A stretch of 34,576 bases of DNA, from the NCBI GenBank assembly GCA_902605215.1, contig CACLBX010000006.1:1-34576 (forward strand), given 5' to 3'. Numbering within the stretch: position 1 is the stretch's first letter; each line of letters begins with the position of its first letter. The stretch comes from an uncultured Pelagibacteraceae bacterium. Its GTDB lineage: Bacteria; Pseudomonadota; Alphaproteobacteria; Pelagibacterales; AG-422-B15. Made by a program: the position numbers and the translations under genes. The notes beneath the pieces were generated by a model. It was not told the DNA's origin and made no database searches. It saw only the letters and a program-made list of their open reading frames with translations. Shown in pieces: positions 8,610 through 18,040 of this stretch.

Positions 8610-10130
8610 TTATCTCGCTGCTTTTAATATTACACTTCTAGTTTCTACAGGATCAATCACTGCATCAATTTCAAGGTGGGCTGCAGCTTCAATTGCTTTC
8701 CCTTTTTCATACAATTGATCGACTAATTTATTAAACAGTTCTTCTCTTTTTATTTCATCTTTTATTTCATCAAGTTCTTTTTTGAACCCAAGCTTGATGG
8801 CACCTTCTAATCCCATCGCTCCAAATTCTCCAGTAGGCCATGCAGCCGAGTATACTGGTTGATGAAAGCTTCCTCCAGCTAATGCTTGTGCGCCCAGTCC
8901 GTACCCTTTTCTTAAAAAAATTGTGATTAAAGGTATTTTTATTTGCGAACCTACTTTAAAAAGAGCAGACATTCTTCTAACTGCCCCTTCTTCTTCACTA
9001 TCGGGTCCAACCATAAAACCAGGTGTATCGACTAGAGAAATGATTGGAAGATTTTGAAGATTGCAAAGCTCAATAAAATTTGCAGCTTTATCAGCCGACT
9101 CTGAGTCGATTGCGCCACCCAAGTGTTGACTGTCGCTCGCCATCAAGCCAAATGATTTCCCTTCAATGCGTATAAACCCTGTCACGATACTCTTCCCATA
9201 CATTTGTTTAAGTTCCATAAAGGTATTTTTATCAGAAATAATATTAATTATATTTCTGATTGGATAAGACCACTTTCTATTTTTTGGCATGATGTCTTTT
9301 AATTGAACCTGATCTTCAACTTTCCAATCAACTAAATCACCTTGAAAGTAAGATAGTATTTTCTTCGCAAAATCTGTTGCTTCGGCTTCATCTTTAGCTA
9401 TTAAATCAATAACACCATTTTTTTCATTTACCTCTGATGGACCTATTTCTCTTGGACTATATGATCCAAGACCTCCTCCCTCAATCATTGCTGGGCCTGC
9501 CATGCCAATCCATGAATTTTTAGTAGCTATTCGAATATCTGCACACCCAAATAGAGCGGCGTTGCCTGCAAAACAAAATCCATTATTTATGGCAATTCGT
9601 AAGCACGTTCCAGTAAGACCTCCCCACAAAGCAAAAGTAGGGACATGTAATCCTGCTATGCTTGTATTGATGTCTGTATCGCCTGGTCTACCACCTCCAC
9701 CCTCAGTAAATATAACAATTGGTAGTTTATATTTTTTTGCTTTCTCGCAAATCCGATCAAGCTTCATGTGATGAAAATAACCTTGTGTTCCCGCTAAGAC
9801 TGAATAATCGTATACAATAGCAACAGCATCAGCATCAGCATCAGTTGACTTACTGTCTATTATATTACTATTAATTTTACAGAACCCAGTGATAACGCCA
9901 TCACCAGAAGTTTCCATTAAAAGTTCTTCTTGGCTTTTACGACTTTTTTGAGCCGCTACAGCAAATGCTCCATACTCAAGAAAGCTGTTTTTATCAACAA
10001 GATCATAAAGATTTTCTCTTGCAGTTCTTAAATTTAATTTATGTCGTTTATTTTTTGCTTTTTCTCGAAAATCATCAGTTGTCTTGTGTAGCCGTTCAAT
10101 AAATTCAGCAAAGTTTTTTTTGTCTTCCAT
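8610..10130 (-). CDS. Acyl-CoA carboxylase carboxyltransferase (PccB/AccD-type, beta subunit family)
   Basis: Carboxyltransferase N and C domains: TEGGGGRPGD, SLVDTPGFMVGPDSEEEGAVRR, AWPTGEFGAMGLEGA. Confidence 0.9.
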   Translation of the reverse strand: MEDKKNFAEFIERLHKTTDDFREKAKNKRHKLNLRTARENLYDLVDKNSFLEYGAFAVAAQKSRKSQEELLMETSGDGVITGFCKINSNIIDSKSTDADADAVAIVYDYSVLAGTQGYFHHMKLDRICEKAKKYKLPIVIFTEGGGGRPGDTDINTSIAGLHVPTFALWGGLTGTCLRIAINNGFCFAGNAALFGCADIRIATKNSWIGMAGPAMIEGGGLGSYSPREIGPSEVNEKNGVIDLIAKDEAEATDFAKKILSYFQGDLVDWKVEDQVQLKDIMPKNRKWSYPIRNIINIISDKNTFMELKQMYGKSIVTGFIRIEGKSFGLMASDSQHLGGAIDSESADKAANFIELCNLQNLPIISLVDTPGFMVGPDSEEEGAVRRMSALFKVGSQIKIPLITIFLRKGYGLGAQALAGGSFHQPVYSAAWPTGEFGAMGLEGAIKLGFKKELDEIKDEIKREELFNKLVDQLYEKGKAIEAAAHLEIDAVIDPVETRSVILKAAR

Positions 10131-10138
10131 GTTTAACT

Positions 10139-10669
10139 CTATAGCATTTTTCTCAATATCTTATCCTTTTGAAAAGCATGATGATATATGACGGCACTCA
10201 AATGGATAGAGAAAAGAATTAAAAGAAAATAAGCTGACAAAGCGTGTATTGTATAAAATTTATCAGCGAGTTCAAAGTTGTAGTAATCTATTGATACTTT
10301 CATAATGATAAAATTGACTTCCTCACCAGACATTAAAAGTTTACTTATGCCACTTATAGTTATGACTAATAAAGTCATATAGAAAAGACCATGCACAACT
10401 CGAGAGGCAATAATCTGAATTTTGCCTATTGATATATTATCAATGGGCTTTGTATTAATTGATTTCCATATCAATCTTAATAGTGTTATGTAAAAAATGG
10501 TCATACCAATGATTATATGAACATTCTCAATAGAAAGTTTAAATTCAGAAAACTCAATATTGTCTAAATAAATTCCTAGAGGTAGTTGGAACAGTAATAT
10601 CACAAAAGTAATCCAGTGGAAAAGACGCGCAAGAAATCCATAAGAATTAGTGTCATTTGTAATTTTCAT
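10139..10669 (-). CDS. Cytochrome b561-family di-haem membrane protein
   Basis: Four TM segments with conserved His (ARLFHWITF, NVHIIIGM, RVVHGLFY, IHALSAYFLLILFSIHLSAVIYHH). Confidence 0.85.
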   Translation of the reverse strand: MKITNDTNSYGFLARLFHWITFVILLFQLPLGIYLDNIEFSEFKLSIENVHIIIGMTIFYITLLRLIWKSINTKPIDNISIGKIQIIASRVVHGLFYMTLLVITISGISKLLMSGEEVNFIIMKVSIDYYNFELADKFYTIHALSAYFLLILFSIHLSAVIYHHAFQKDKILRKML

Positions 10670-10686
10670 ATTATATAATTAAGTAC

Positions 10687-11139
10687 ATGATTAATTTTTT
10701 TCAATTTCTAATCTCCTCAATTCTATCGATATTACTATTAATTGTAATTGCTTTTGCGGACGATCATGGAAATATTATTAAGGAAAGAAAGTCACTATTT
10801 AAGCAGAATTATAGTCATGCTAAGAGAATGAGTGCTGAAATTACCAAAGGGAATAATGAGAAAGTGATTGACCTATCACAAAAGATGAGCACAAATTATG
10901 ACAAGCTTTTAGATTTATTTCCGGATAACACCAAAACAGGTTACGATACAGAGGCTTTGCCAACAATATGGCTACAAAAAGAAGAGTTTAATACTCTAAT
11001 GATAGAGACTTCAAATAAAGTTAAAGAGTTTACAATCCTTGCATCCGAACTAACTGGAGATGAATTAAAAAATGCCCAAAAGAAACTAATCTGGTCAAGT
11101 TGTAAGACTTGTCACGATAAGTTTAGAATGCCTCATTAA
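10687..11139 (+). CDS. Cytochrome c'-family protein (signal peptide, C-terminal CxxCH)
   Basis: Signal peptide ending ~IAFADD, four-helix composition, C-terminal SSCKTCHDKFRMPH haem-binding motif. Confidence 0.85.
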   Translation: MINFFQFLISSILSILLLIVIAFADDHGNIIKERKSLFKQNYSHAKRMSAEITKGNNEKVIDLSQKMSTNYDKLLDLFPDNTKTGYDTEALPTIWLQKEEFNTLMIETSNKVKEFTILASELTGDELKNAQKKLIWSSCKTCHDKFRMPH

Positions 11140-11141
11140 AC

Positions 11142-11576
11142 TTAAGCTACAATTGTCATACTAATTATTCTTCTTATGCCAGGATCATTGTTTTTATAAC
11201 GATGTTCAAAAATAAAAACTCCTTGCCATGTTCCCAAATCAAGCTTTTTCTCTTTGATAGGTATATTAATGCTAGTATTTGTTAAAGCTGACTTTATATG
11301 GGCTGGCATATCGTCAGGTCCTTCTTCCCTGTGTGCATAATTTTCTGATTCAGGGACTACACGATCAAAAAAATCTATTATGTCCTTCAGAACATTTGGA
11401 TCAGCATTTTCTTGAATAATAAGTGATGCTGAAGTGTGCTTAATAAATAATGTACACAAACCCTTTGCTATTCTGTGCTTTGCAATAGCCTGGTTTATTA
11501 TTTCAGTGATATTATAAAGCCCTTTGCCATCAATAGTAATTTCGAGTTCTTTTTGGATTAACATTTTAGATATCAA
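11142..11576 (-). CDS. YjbQ/UPF0047 family protein
   Basis: GLCTLFIKHTSASLIIQENADPNVLKDI and LGTWQGVFIFEHR motifs are characteristic. Confidence 0.93.
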   Translation of the reverse strand: MISKMLIQKELEITIDGKGLYNITEIINQAIAKHRIAKGLCTLFIKHTSASLIIQENADPNVLKDIIDFFDRVVPESENYAHREEGPDDMPAHIKSALTNTSINIPIKEKKLDLGTWQGVFIFEHRYKNNDPGIRRIISMTIVA

Positions 11577-11606
11577 TAATTAAGAATTTAAATTAAATTT
11601 AAAATA

Positions 11607-13070
11607 ATGATAAATCATAATGAGTTATTTTCAAATATTGGATTGAATCTCAAAGCAACTTATACCCAGTTGCCTGAGATACTTTTCTCTAAATTAATGC
11701 CCATAAGTGTTAAAGACCCCAAAACTGTAGTCCTTAATAATGAATTATCTTCTGAGCTAGGGATAGATTTTTCAGACTTATCCAGCAAAGACCTCTCTAA
11801 TTTTTTATCTGGTAACCGAATACCCAGTGGGATTGGTCCTTTCGCGCAAGCATACGCTGGTCATCAATTTGGAAATTTTACAATTCTTGGTGATGGAAGA
11901 GCTCTAACCATAGGAGAGCAAAGCACTCCTAAAGGTGAAATTTATGACATTCAGTTTAAAGGATCTGGAAGAACACCATACTCTAGGGGAGGTGATGGAA
12001 GAGCGGCTCTTGGCCCTATGCTTCGTGAATATCTAATGAGTGAAGCCATGTTCTATTTAAATATTCCTACCACAAGAAGTCTTGCTGTGGTTGAAACGGG
12101 AGAAAAAGTTTTAAGAGAGACACCTTTAAAAGGAGCTATCCTAACAAGAGTTGCAGCCAGTCATGTTAGATTTGGAACATTTCAATTCTTAGCAGCTCAC
12201 AAAGACATTGATGCTATGTCAAAATTACTTGACTACTGTATCAAAAGACACTTCCCAGAAATTTTAGATAGTCCAAATAAAGTAATTAAATTTATAGAGT
12301 TAGTGATGTCAAAACAAATTAATCTAATAGTAAACTGGATGCGGGTTGGATTTATACATGGTGTTATGAATACAGACAATTCAACAATTTGCGGAGAAAC
12401 TATAGACTATGGTCCATGCGCCTTCATGGATCAGTATGATCACAAAGCGGTATTCAGTTCTATCGATTTTCAAGGAAGGTATGCCTATGGGAATCAACCA
12501 GCAACTATTCATTGGAATTTAGTTAGACTTACAGAAAGCTTACTGCCTTTAATTGATAAGGATGAGTCAAAATCTCTAGAAGTTGCTCAGTCAACTATTG
12601 ATTCTTTTAGTAATATTTTTAACAAAGAATGGCAAAATATGATGCGATTAAAACTTGGACTAACTGATCAAAGTGAAGAAGACGAAGAATTAATTAAGGA
12701 TTTGCTATCATGGATGCAATCTAAGAAACCAGACTTTACAAATACTTTTGCTAACTTGATGGATAGTAATCATGCAAATGATGAAGAGTTTGAAGATAAT
12801 GATTTTGTGGAATGGAAAAAGAATTGGAAAGAAAGAGTTAATAATAAAGATTATCTAAATATTATGAAAAAAACTAATCCAATTTTGATTCCTAGAAATT
12901 CTTTAGTAGAAGAAGCTCTAAATGAAGCAGAAACAATTGGAAAGCTTGATAAATTTAATGAACTCAATAAAGTAATTGCTTCACCTTACAATATTGAAAA
13001 AGCACCTAAAAAATATTTAGATACACCTAAAAAATCTAATATCCCTTACAAAACCTTTTGTGGAACTTAA
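11607..13070 (+). CDS. selO: SelO/YdiU family protein (pseudokinase AMPylase)
   Basis: AYAGHQFGNFTILGDGRALTIGE, QFKGSGRTPYSRGGDGRAALGPMLREYLMSEAM, GFIHGVMNTDNSTICGETIDYGPCAFMD. Confidence 0.95.
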   Translation: MINHNELFSNIGLNLKATYTQLPEILFSKLMPISVKDPKTVVLNNELSSELGIDFSDLSSKDLSNFLSGNRIPSGIGPFAQAYAGHQFGNFTILGDGRALTIGEQSTPKGEIYDIQFKGSGRTPYSRGGDGRAALGPMLREYLMSEAMFYLNIPTTRSLAVVETGEKVLRETPLKGAILTRVAASHVRFGTFQFLAAHKDIDAMSKLLDYCIKRHFPEILDSPNKVIKFIELVMSKQINLIVNWMRVGFIHGVMNTDNSTICGETIDYGPCAFMDQYDHKAVFSSIDFQGRYAYGNQPATIHWNLVRLTESLLPLIDKDESKSLEVAQSTIDSFSNIFNKEWQNMMRLKLGLTDQSEEDEELIKDLLSWMQSKKPDFTNTFANLMDSNHANDEEFEDNDFVEWKKNWKERVNNKDYLNIMKKTNPILIPRNSLVEEALNEAETIGKLDKFNELNKVIASPYNIEKAPKKYLDTPKKSNIPYKTFCGT

Positions 13071-13825
13071 TTAACTCTAAGTTTCTTTTCTAACCGTCTT
13101 ACTAAATACGAAACAATCAGAATCAAAACTAAATATTCTATAACTAAAAAAGTATAAATTTCTAAGGGTCGATATTGACTGACTACAAGTTCATTAGCTT
13201 TTCTAGTCAACTCGTTTAAACCAATGATAGATACTAGGGACGACATTTTTAACATATATACGAATTGGTTTCCTAATGCAGGTAAGATAATTCTTACAGC
13301 TTGAGGCAGTGTGATGTGATAAAAAATTTGAAAGAAATTCATGCCCATAGACAATCCAGCTTCTTTTTGACCTTTTGGTACGGCCTGAATTCCAGATCTA
13401 AAAATCTCAGCAATAAAAGGACTTTCACATATACTTAGAGCAATTATACCAGCAGTAAATGCAGTAAAATTTAAGTTTAGTAAAACTGGTAGACCATAAT
13501 AAACCCATAAAATCATTACTAAGACAGGTATTGCTCGAATAATTTCTGTATAGCCAATATTTAATGCATAGAGAGTTTTATTTCTTGAAATGCTAGCAAC
13601 AGATACAATTAAACCTAAAAGTATTGCGAATGATATCGAAATCACAGATAGGATTATTGTATACCCTAAGCCGCTGACCAAAAATTCAATATTTGAGAGT
13701 CCTACCTTATTATTTGGTAAAATTACATACCAACCCCATTGATAATTTGAAGAACATCCCATAAATACTAAAAAAACCAGAAACATAGTAAGAGTGGGAA
13801 TTTTTTTGGTGATATTGAAATTCAT
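13067..13825 (-). CDS. Polar amino-acid ABC transporter permease (HisM/GlnP-like)
   Basis: EAA-type loop: EIFRSGIQAVPKGQKEAGLSMGMNFFQIFYHITLPQAVRIILPALGNQFVYMLKMSSL. Start set at MNFNITKK (13825) rather than the ORF-track start. Confidence 0.9.
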   Translation of the reverse strand: MNFNITKKIPTLTMFLVFLVFMGCSSNYQWGWYVILPNNKVGLSNIEFLVSGLGYTIILSVISISFAILLGLIVSVASISRNKTLYALNIGYTEIIRAIPVLVMILWVYYGLPVLLNLNFTAFTAGIIALSICESPFIAEIFRSGIQAVPKGQKEAGLSMGMNFFQIFYHITLPQAVRIILPALGNQFVYMLKMSSLVSIIGLNELTRKANELVVSQYRPLEIYTFLVIEYLVLILIVSYLVRRLEKKLRVN

Positions 13826-13897
13826 GATAAAAAATATAATTGTATAAGTTAAATAACACGTATAATTCTTAAAAAATATTAAAAAAAGGAAAACCAA

Positions 13898-14662
13898 ATG
13901 AAGTTCATTCAAGCCCTATTAATCTCTTTTGCCCTATTTGCCTCATCGTTATCTAATGCATCAACCCTTGATGAGATCATGAAAGCCGGATTACTAAAAG
14001 TCGGAACCACAGGTGATTTTCCTGGTTGGAGCTTTAAAAATCCTGAAACAAATGAATATGAAGGATATGATATTGATGTAGCAAAAAAATTGGCTGAAGA
14101 TATGGGTGTTGATATTGAATTTGTTGCCACTGATTGGAAGAATCTTGTTACAGGCGTAGTAGCATCTAAATATCATATGACTTCTAGCGCTTCTATTACC
14201 ACTAAGAGAGCTTTAACTGCTGGTTATTCAAACTCATATTATGGCACAGGGACAGTCGCGATGACGCTCTCAGAAAATTTAGAAAAAATAGGTAACTGGG
14301 ATAACATTAACAATAGCAATACGACAATTGCAGTTACTTTAGGAACAGTTTTTGAGAATGAGGCCAAAAAATCATTCCCAGATTCAAAATTAGCAATGGT
14401 AGAGGCTCCTGCGCGTGAATATCAAGAGGTTTTATCTGGACGAGCAGATGTATCTCTAACAAGTAAAGTTGATGCCATGAAACTTATTAATTTATACCCA
14501 GAACTATCCATAATAAATATTGATGAACCAAAGAACGCTAAATTGTTTGCAATCTTGTTACCTAGAGACGATCAAGAGTGGATTAATTTTATTAATCATT
14601 GGATTGAGGATCAAAAAAATAGGGGTTTCTTTGATCAAACCGCTTCAAAGTTTGGCTTATAA
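13898..14662 (+). CDS. Periplasmic amino-acid-binding protein (SBP family 3; PheC/cyclohexadienyl dehydratase-like)
   Basis: Signal peptide MKFIQALLISFALFASSLSNA; GLLKVGTTGDFPGWSF...YEGYDIDVAKKLAEDMGV typical of SBP_bac_3. Confidence 0.88.
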   Translation: MKFIQALLISFALFASSLSNASTLDEIMKAGLLKVGTTGDFPGWSFKNPETNEYEGYDIDVAKKLAEDMGVDIEFVATDWKNLVTGVVASKYHMTSSASITTKRALTAGYSNSYYGTGTVAMTLSENLEKIGNWDNINNSNTTIAVTLGTVFENEAKKSFPDSKLAMVEAPAREYQEVLSGRADVSLTSKVDAMKLINLYPELSIINIDEPKNAKLFAILLPRDDQEWINFINHWIEDQKNRGFFDQTASKFGL

Positions 14663-15996
14663 TTTCTCTGCATCAAGCTAATTTGGTAAATAGAAAACTT
14701 ATAGACAGACGCTGCAAAAATATAGTTGATGGTCAGTATAACTAAAAACATCGTGGCAAACTCAACATTTAAATAAACTACAGCAATGGATAGTGCGCTG
14801 ATGGGCAATACGATCATTCTCATTAAATTAATTATCATTTGATAATTTGGTTTTTTAAGACCCTGAAGCAACGCCGATGATATAAAGAAAATTGGATAGC
14901 AAGGACCTGCAAATGCAGCTATTTTTAAATAAGTTGATCCATAAAATATTATTTCTTTATCATCACTAAAAAAATACATTATGTAGTCTGATGAAAAGAA
15001 AATAAATATTCCACACGTTGCCATGAAGATTGTCCCGTAAAGAATTGACTTTTTATATGTATCAAGGATTCTGTTAAAATTTGATGCTCCAAAATTTTGA
15101 CCAACTAGAGCAAGAGTTGAAGCATTCAAGCCTAAAACTGGCAATAAAAATAGCTGTTCGAAACGAATAGCCGCTCCGTATCCTCCTGCAGAATAATCAC
15201 CGTACATTGAAACATAATACAACAGAACAAAAACACCCAGACCAACAAACATCATTGAGCCAATGGCAGGTATGGCTTGAGTAAAGATTTCTTTTTGCAA
15301 ACTAATTTCTGGTATGAAGCATTTCAGATCAAGATATTTTTTTAAGTTAGTACTATTCACCTTTACAATAATATAGATTAAGCCAACGAACTGAGAACAA
15401 AGTGTGGCTAAAGCTATACCTTTGATTCCCATAGCCGGAATAAAAAGTGCTCCATAAATGAATACTGGATTTAAAAATAGATTAAGAAAAAAAGTAAAAA
15501 TTAAAACATTTCTCAATGATTTTGTATCTCCTTTTGAAACTAAAAACGAATTTATAGTTAATTGTAAAAAAAATAGAGAAGCGCCTAAAAAGATTATATT
15601 CATATAATCTTTTGCGTAGAATATAATTTCAGGACTTGTTTTTAAAAAAATTAGAATTGGTTCTGTTCCATAAATACCAACAAATGTTACAAAAATTGAG
15701 ATGATTAAACTGGTGAGAATGGATTGGGCGAGTAAAAGGGATGCTTTTTTCTCATCTCTTTTTCCAAGAGCATTAGAAATCAATGCTGTAATACCTATTG
15801 ATAATCCTGCAGTAAAACCAATGATAATAAAGTAAATTGGAAATGATTTTGCAATAGCAGTGATTGCACCAGGTGCTATTAATCCTGCAAATTTGACATC
15901 AACAATATTGTAAAGTGTTTGAAATAGTGTGCCGACGCTTGAAGGTATGGCAATTTGCCTTATTAAAGTTGAAATATTATCTTTCGTTAGATCCAT
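14635..15996 (-). CDS. MATE-family efflux transporter
   Basis: 12-TM pattern; IRQIAIPSSVGTLFQTLYNIVDVKFAG N-terminal and ALVGQNFGASNFNR motifs. Confidence 0.92.
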   Translation of the reverse strand: MDLTKDNISTLIRQIAIPSSVGTLFQTLYNIVDVKFAGLIAPGAITAIAKSFPIYFIIIGFTAGLSIGITALISNALGKRDEKKASLLLAQSILTSLIISIFVTFVGIYGTEPILIFLKTSPEIIFYAKDYMNIIFLGASLFFLQLTINSFLVSKGDTKSLRNVLIFTFFLNLFLNPVFIYGALFIPAMGIKGIALATLCSQFVGLIYIIVKVNSTNLKKYLDLKCFIPEISLQKEIFTQAIPAIGSMMFVGLGVFVLLYYVSMYGDYSAGGYGAAIRFEQLFLLPVLGLNASTLALVGQNFGASNFNRILDTYKKSILYGTIFMATCGIFIFFSSDYIMYFFSDDKEIIFYGSTYLKIAAFAGPCYPIFFISSALLQGLKKPNYQMIINLMRMIVLPISALSIAVVYLNVEFATMFLVILTINYIFAASVYKFSIYQISLMQRNYKPNFEAV

Positions 15997-16128
15997 GAAA
16001 TTAAGTTATATCTTCTATTTGTGTATCAAAATTTTGCAAATTTTAACTAATAATTCATTAAATTATTATTATTAAAACAATTTACATTTAGCTTATAAAT
16101 CTATAAAAAGCCTCTAAAGATTACGTTT

Positions 16129-16180
16129 TTGTTCCTTTTTCTGGAGTAATACGAAGTCTAAATTAAACAAAAAGGAATAA
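16129..16180 (+). promoter_or_regulatory. cspA 5'-UTR stem sequestering the Shine-Dalgarno
   Basis: TTGTTCCTTTTT (16129-16140) pairs with AAAAAGGAATAA (16169-16180): 12 bp with one G.U; the 3' arm contains AAGGAA 10 nt before the cspA ATG. Confidence 0.5.
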
Positions 16181-16187
16181 GAATAAT

Positions 16188-16394
16188 ATGGCTACTGGTA
16201 CTGTTAAATGGTTTAATCCAAAAAAAGGTTATGGTTTTGTTGCACCTGATGAAGGTGACAAAGACATTTTTGTTCATATCACTGCTGTTCAAGCAGCTGG
16301 TATCAACAGATTGGACGAAGGCCAAAAAATAAGCTTCGACTCTGAAGAAAAAAACGGAAAAGTGTCTGCAGTTAATTTGCAGATTTCAGAATAA
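16188..16394 (+). CDS. cspA: Cold-shock protein (CSD)
   Basis: [38 protein letters not shown]1 and RNP2 motifs intact. Confidence 0.97.
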   Translation: MATGTVKWFNPKKGYGFVAPDEGDKDIFVHITAVQAAGINRLDEGQKISFDSEEKNGKVSAVNLQISE

Positions 16395-16396
16395 AT

Positions 16397-16774
16397 CTAA
16401 GCAGCTTTATAAATCATATCTAGCCACATAGTGAATTCGTCTATCAATTCACTTGAAGGCTGGATAATTTTCACTCTTTTATCTTTTGTACTTACTTGAG
16501 TTGTAAGTGATCCCTTACTAATTTCATCGTTAATGAAATTTATGATTGTGGCTCTCGATGCCAAATCAGCCATGTTTTTTGTTAAGTATTCTTTAGTGCA
16601 TTCAATTTTATTTATATCTTCATCAAAATGAAATTTCATGATTTCAAAACAAATTCTGATTCCGTAAACAGAGCGTCTAAAATGACTTAGTCTTCCAAAG
16701 ACTTTTTTATCTCCGGCAGAGTCAAAAACTTTAATCTGCTGATTGACACCTTTGAAAATTTTTTCTGATTTCAT
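16397..16774 (-). CDS. Hypothetical protein, winged-helix/MarR-like C-terminal region
   Basis: Good ORF with AGAGG RBS; ASRATIINFINDEISKGSLTTQVSTKDKRVKIIQPSSELIDEF resembles a wing plus recognition helix seen in MarR-like proteins. Confidence 0.6.
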   Translation of the reverse strand: MKSEKIFKGVNQQIKVFDSAGDKKVFGRLSHFRRSVYGIRICFEIMKFHFDEDINKIECTKEYLTKNMADLASRATIINFINDEISKGSLTTQVSTKDKRVKIIQPSSELIDEFTMWLDMIYKAA

Positions 16775-16799
16775 TTTATTACCTCTAATTAAATTAAAT

Positions 16800-16835
16800 T
16801 TATTATTATTTTTTATCGATAAAAATTAATAATAA
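16800..16835. repeat. 36-bp near-perfect palindrome (18-bp arms, one mismatch)
   Basis: TTATTATTATTTTTTATC|GATAAAAATTAATAATAA; located 26 bp upstream of the start codon of the wHTH-like gene. Confidence 0.65.
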
Positions 16836-16930
16836 TTACTTGCCACATTGGCTACTTATATTAGAATGATACTAATTATCAATAAAAGTAGTAAATTTGC
16901 TTCTTCATATTATAAATAAATTTAATAATT

Positions 16931-17158
16931 GTGGATAAAGAGAACTCATCTGCAATTTGGAAGTTAATTCAAGAAACAGGTGATGGCTTGAAAGATAAGC
17001 TTCTACCGCATCCAAATCATCCTAAAGGTAGAAATCCTTACGCTCATGTGGCCTTAATGGTTAAAAATCATTTTGGAATGTCTTACAAGGATGTATCTGA
17101 TGATAAGATGGAGGAAGTAAAAGAATATTTAAACTATCTGAGAGAGAACCCCGAATGA
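16931..17158 (+). CDS. Small conserved-looking hypothetical protein (75 aa)
   Basis: GTG start; soluble composition with LLPHPNHPKGRNPYAHVALMVKNHFG motif; compact intergenic spacing. Confidence 0.6.
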   Translation: MDKENSSAIWKLIQETGDGLKDKLLPHPNHPKGRNPYAHVALMVKNHFGMSYKDVSDDKMEEVKEYLNYLRENPE

Positions 17159-17162
17159 ATAT

Positions 17163-17993
17163 CTAGCTCTTTGGTTTCCATTCCGGTGTGCCAAAAAAAG
17201 ACAAAAGTTTACTTTTAATCCCCTTGGATTTTTTGAAATCTTTATACATTGAATGCCAGAACATAAAGGTAATTTTTATGGGATTGAAGGTATTAACATT
17301 TTCTCGGATTCCATACGTAACTTCTTCTTTTTCTGCTGCATAGGTTCTAAATAATTTATCCCATATAATTAAAAGATTCCCATAATTCTTATCAATATAA
17401 ACTTTGTTGCTGCCGTGGTGCACGCGGTGATGGGAAGGTGTAATGAATATATATTCAAGAATACCAAGTTTATTAACCCATTTAGTATGAGTCAGTAATC
17501 CGTATAACGTAGATACTGCACCTGCTATAGCAGTTATGATTGGATCAAAACCAATGAGAGGCATTAGCGCAAAAAAAGGAACTTTTGTTAAAGGACCAAA
17601 CCATGCTTGTCTGAGAGCCACTGTGAAATTCATTTCCTCACTTGAATGGTGATTCATATGAACAGCCCACAATAGTCTAACTCGATGTGAGCATCGATGA
17701 TACCAATAATATACAAAGTCGATGATTATGAATGTCAGAGCCCATACTAACCAAGTAGGTAAGAGTTCGTTTACCGTAATTAATTTGTATTGATAGAGAA
17801 AAAGTGAAAAAAAGAAGATTGAGCTTTTAGTCATAAGTGACACTGTAACATTACCGAGCAAAAGACCAAATCCAGCAATAGAGTCCTTTAGTTTATAGTA
17901 CCCAAGATTATTAATTGTTGAATATGTCACCTCGCCCGCAATAAGCGCTAAAACGATAGGTAACCCGTACAAATATATATCTAATTCATTCAT
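17163..17993 (-). CDS. Sterol desaturase / fatty acid hydroxylase superfamily membrane protein
   Basis: Histidine clusters YWYHRCSHRVRLLWAVHMNHHSSEEMN and SHHRVHHGSN. Start set to MNELDIYLYG. Confidence 0.92.
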   Translation of the reverse strand: MNELDIYLYGLPIVLALIAGEVTYSTINNLGYYKLKDSIAGFGLLLGNVTVSLMTKSSIFFFSLFLYQYKLITVNELLPTWLVWALTFIIIDFVYYWYHRCSHRVRLLWAVHMNHHSSEEMNFTVALRQAWFGPLTKVPFFALMPLIGFDPIITAIAGAVSTLYGLLTHTKWVNKLGILEYIFITPSHHRVHHGSNKVYIDKNYGNLLIIWDKLFRTYAAEKEEVTYGIRENVNTFNPIKITFMFWHSMYKDFKKSKGIKSKLLSFFGTPEWKPKS

Positions 17994-18040
17994 ATCTATT
18001 TCTATTGAAATATATAACATTAGATCTAAATGATAAAAGT

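Noticed and set aside
9502-9771. + strand 89-aa ORF
   Set aside because: Antisense to the well-supported carboxyltransferase gene; no recognisable domain.
16930-16938. Second perfect DnaA-box match (TGTGGATAA) upstream of the 75-aa ORF
   Set aside because: Single site overlapping the GTG start codon, no cluster; frequency compatible with chance in AT-rich DNA.
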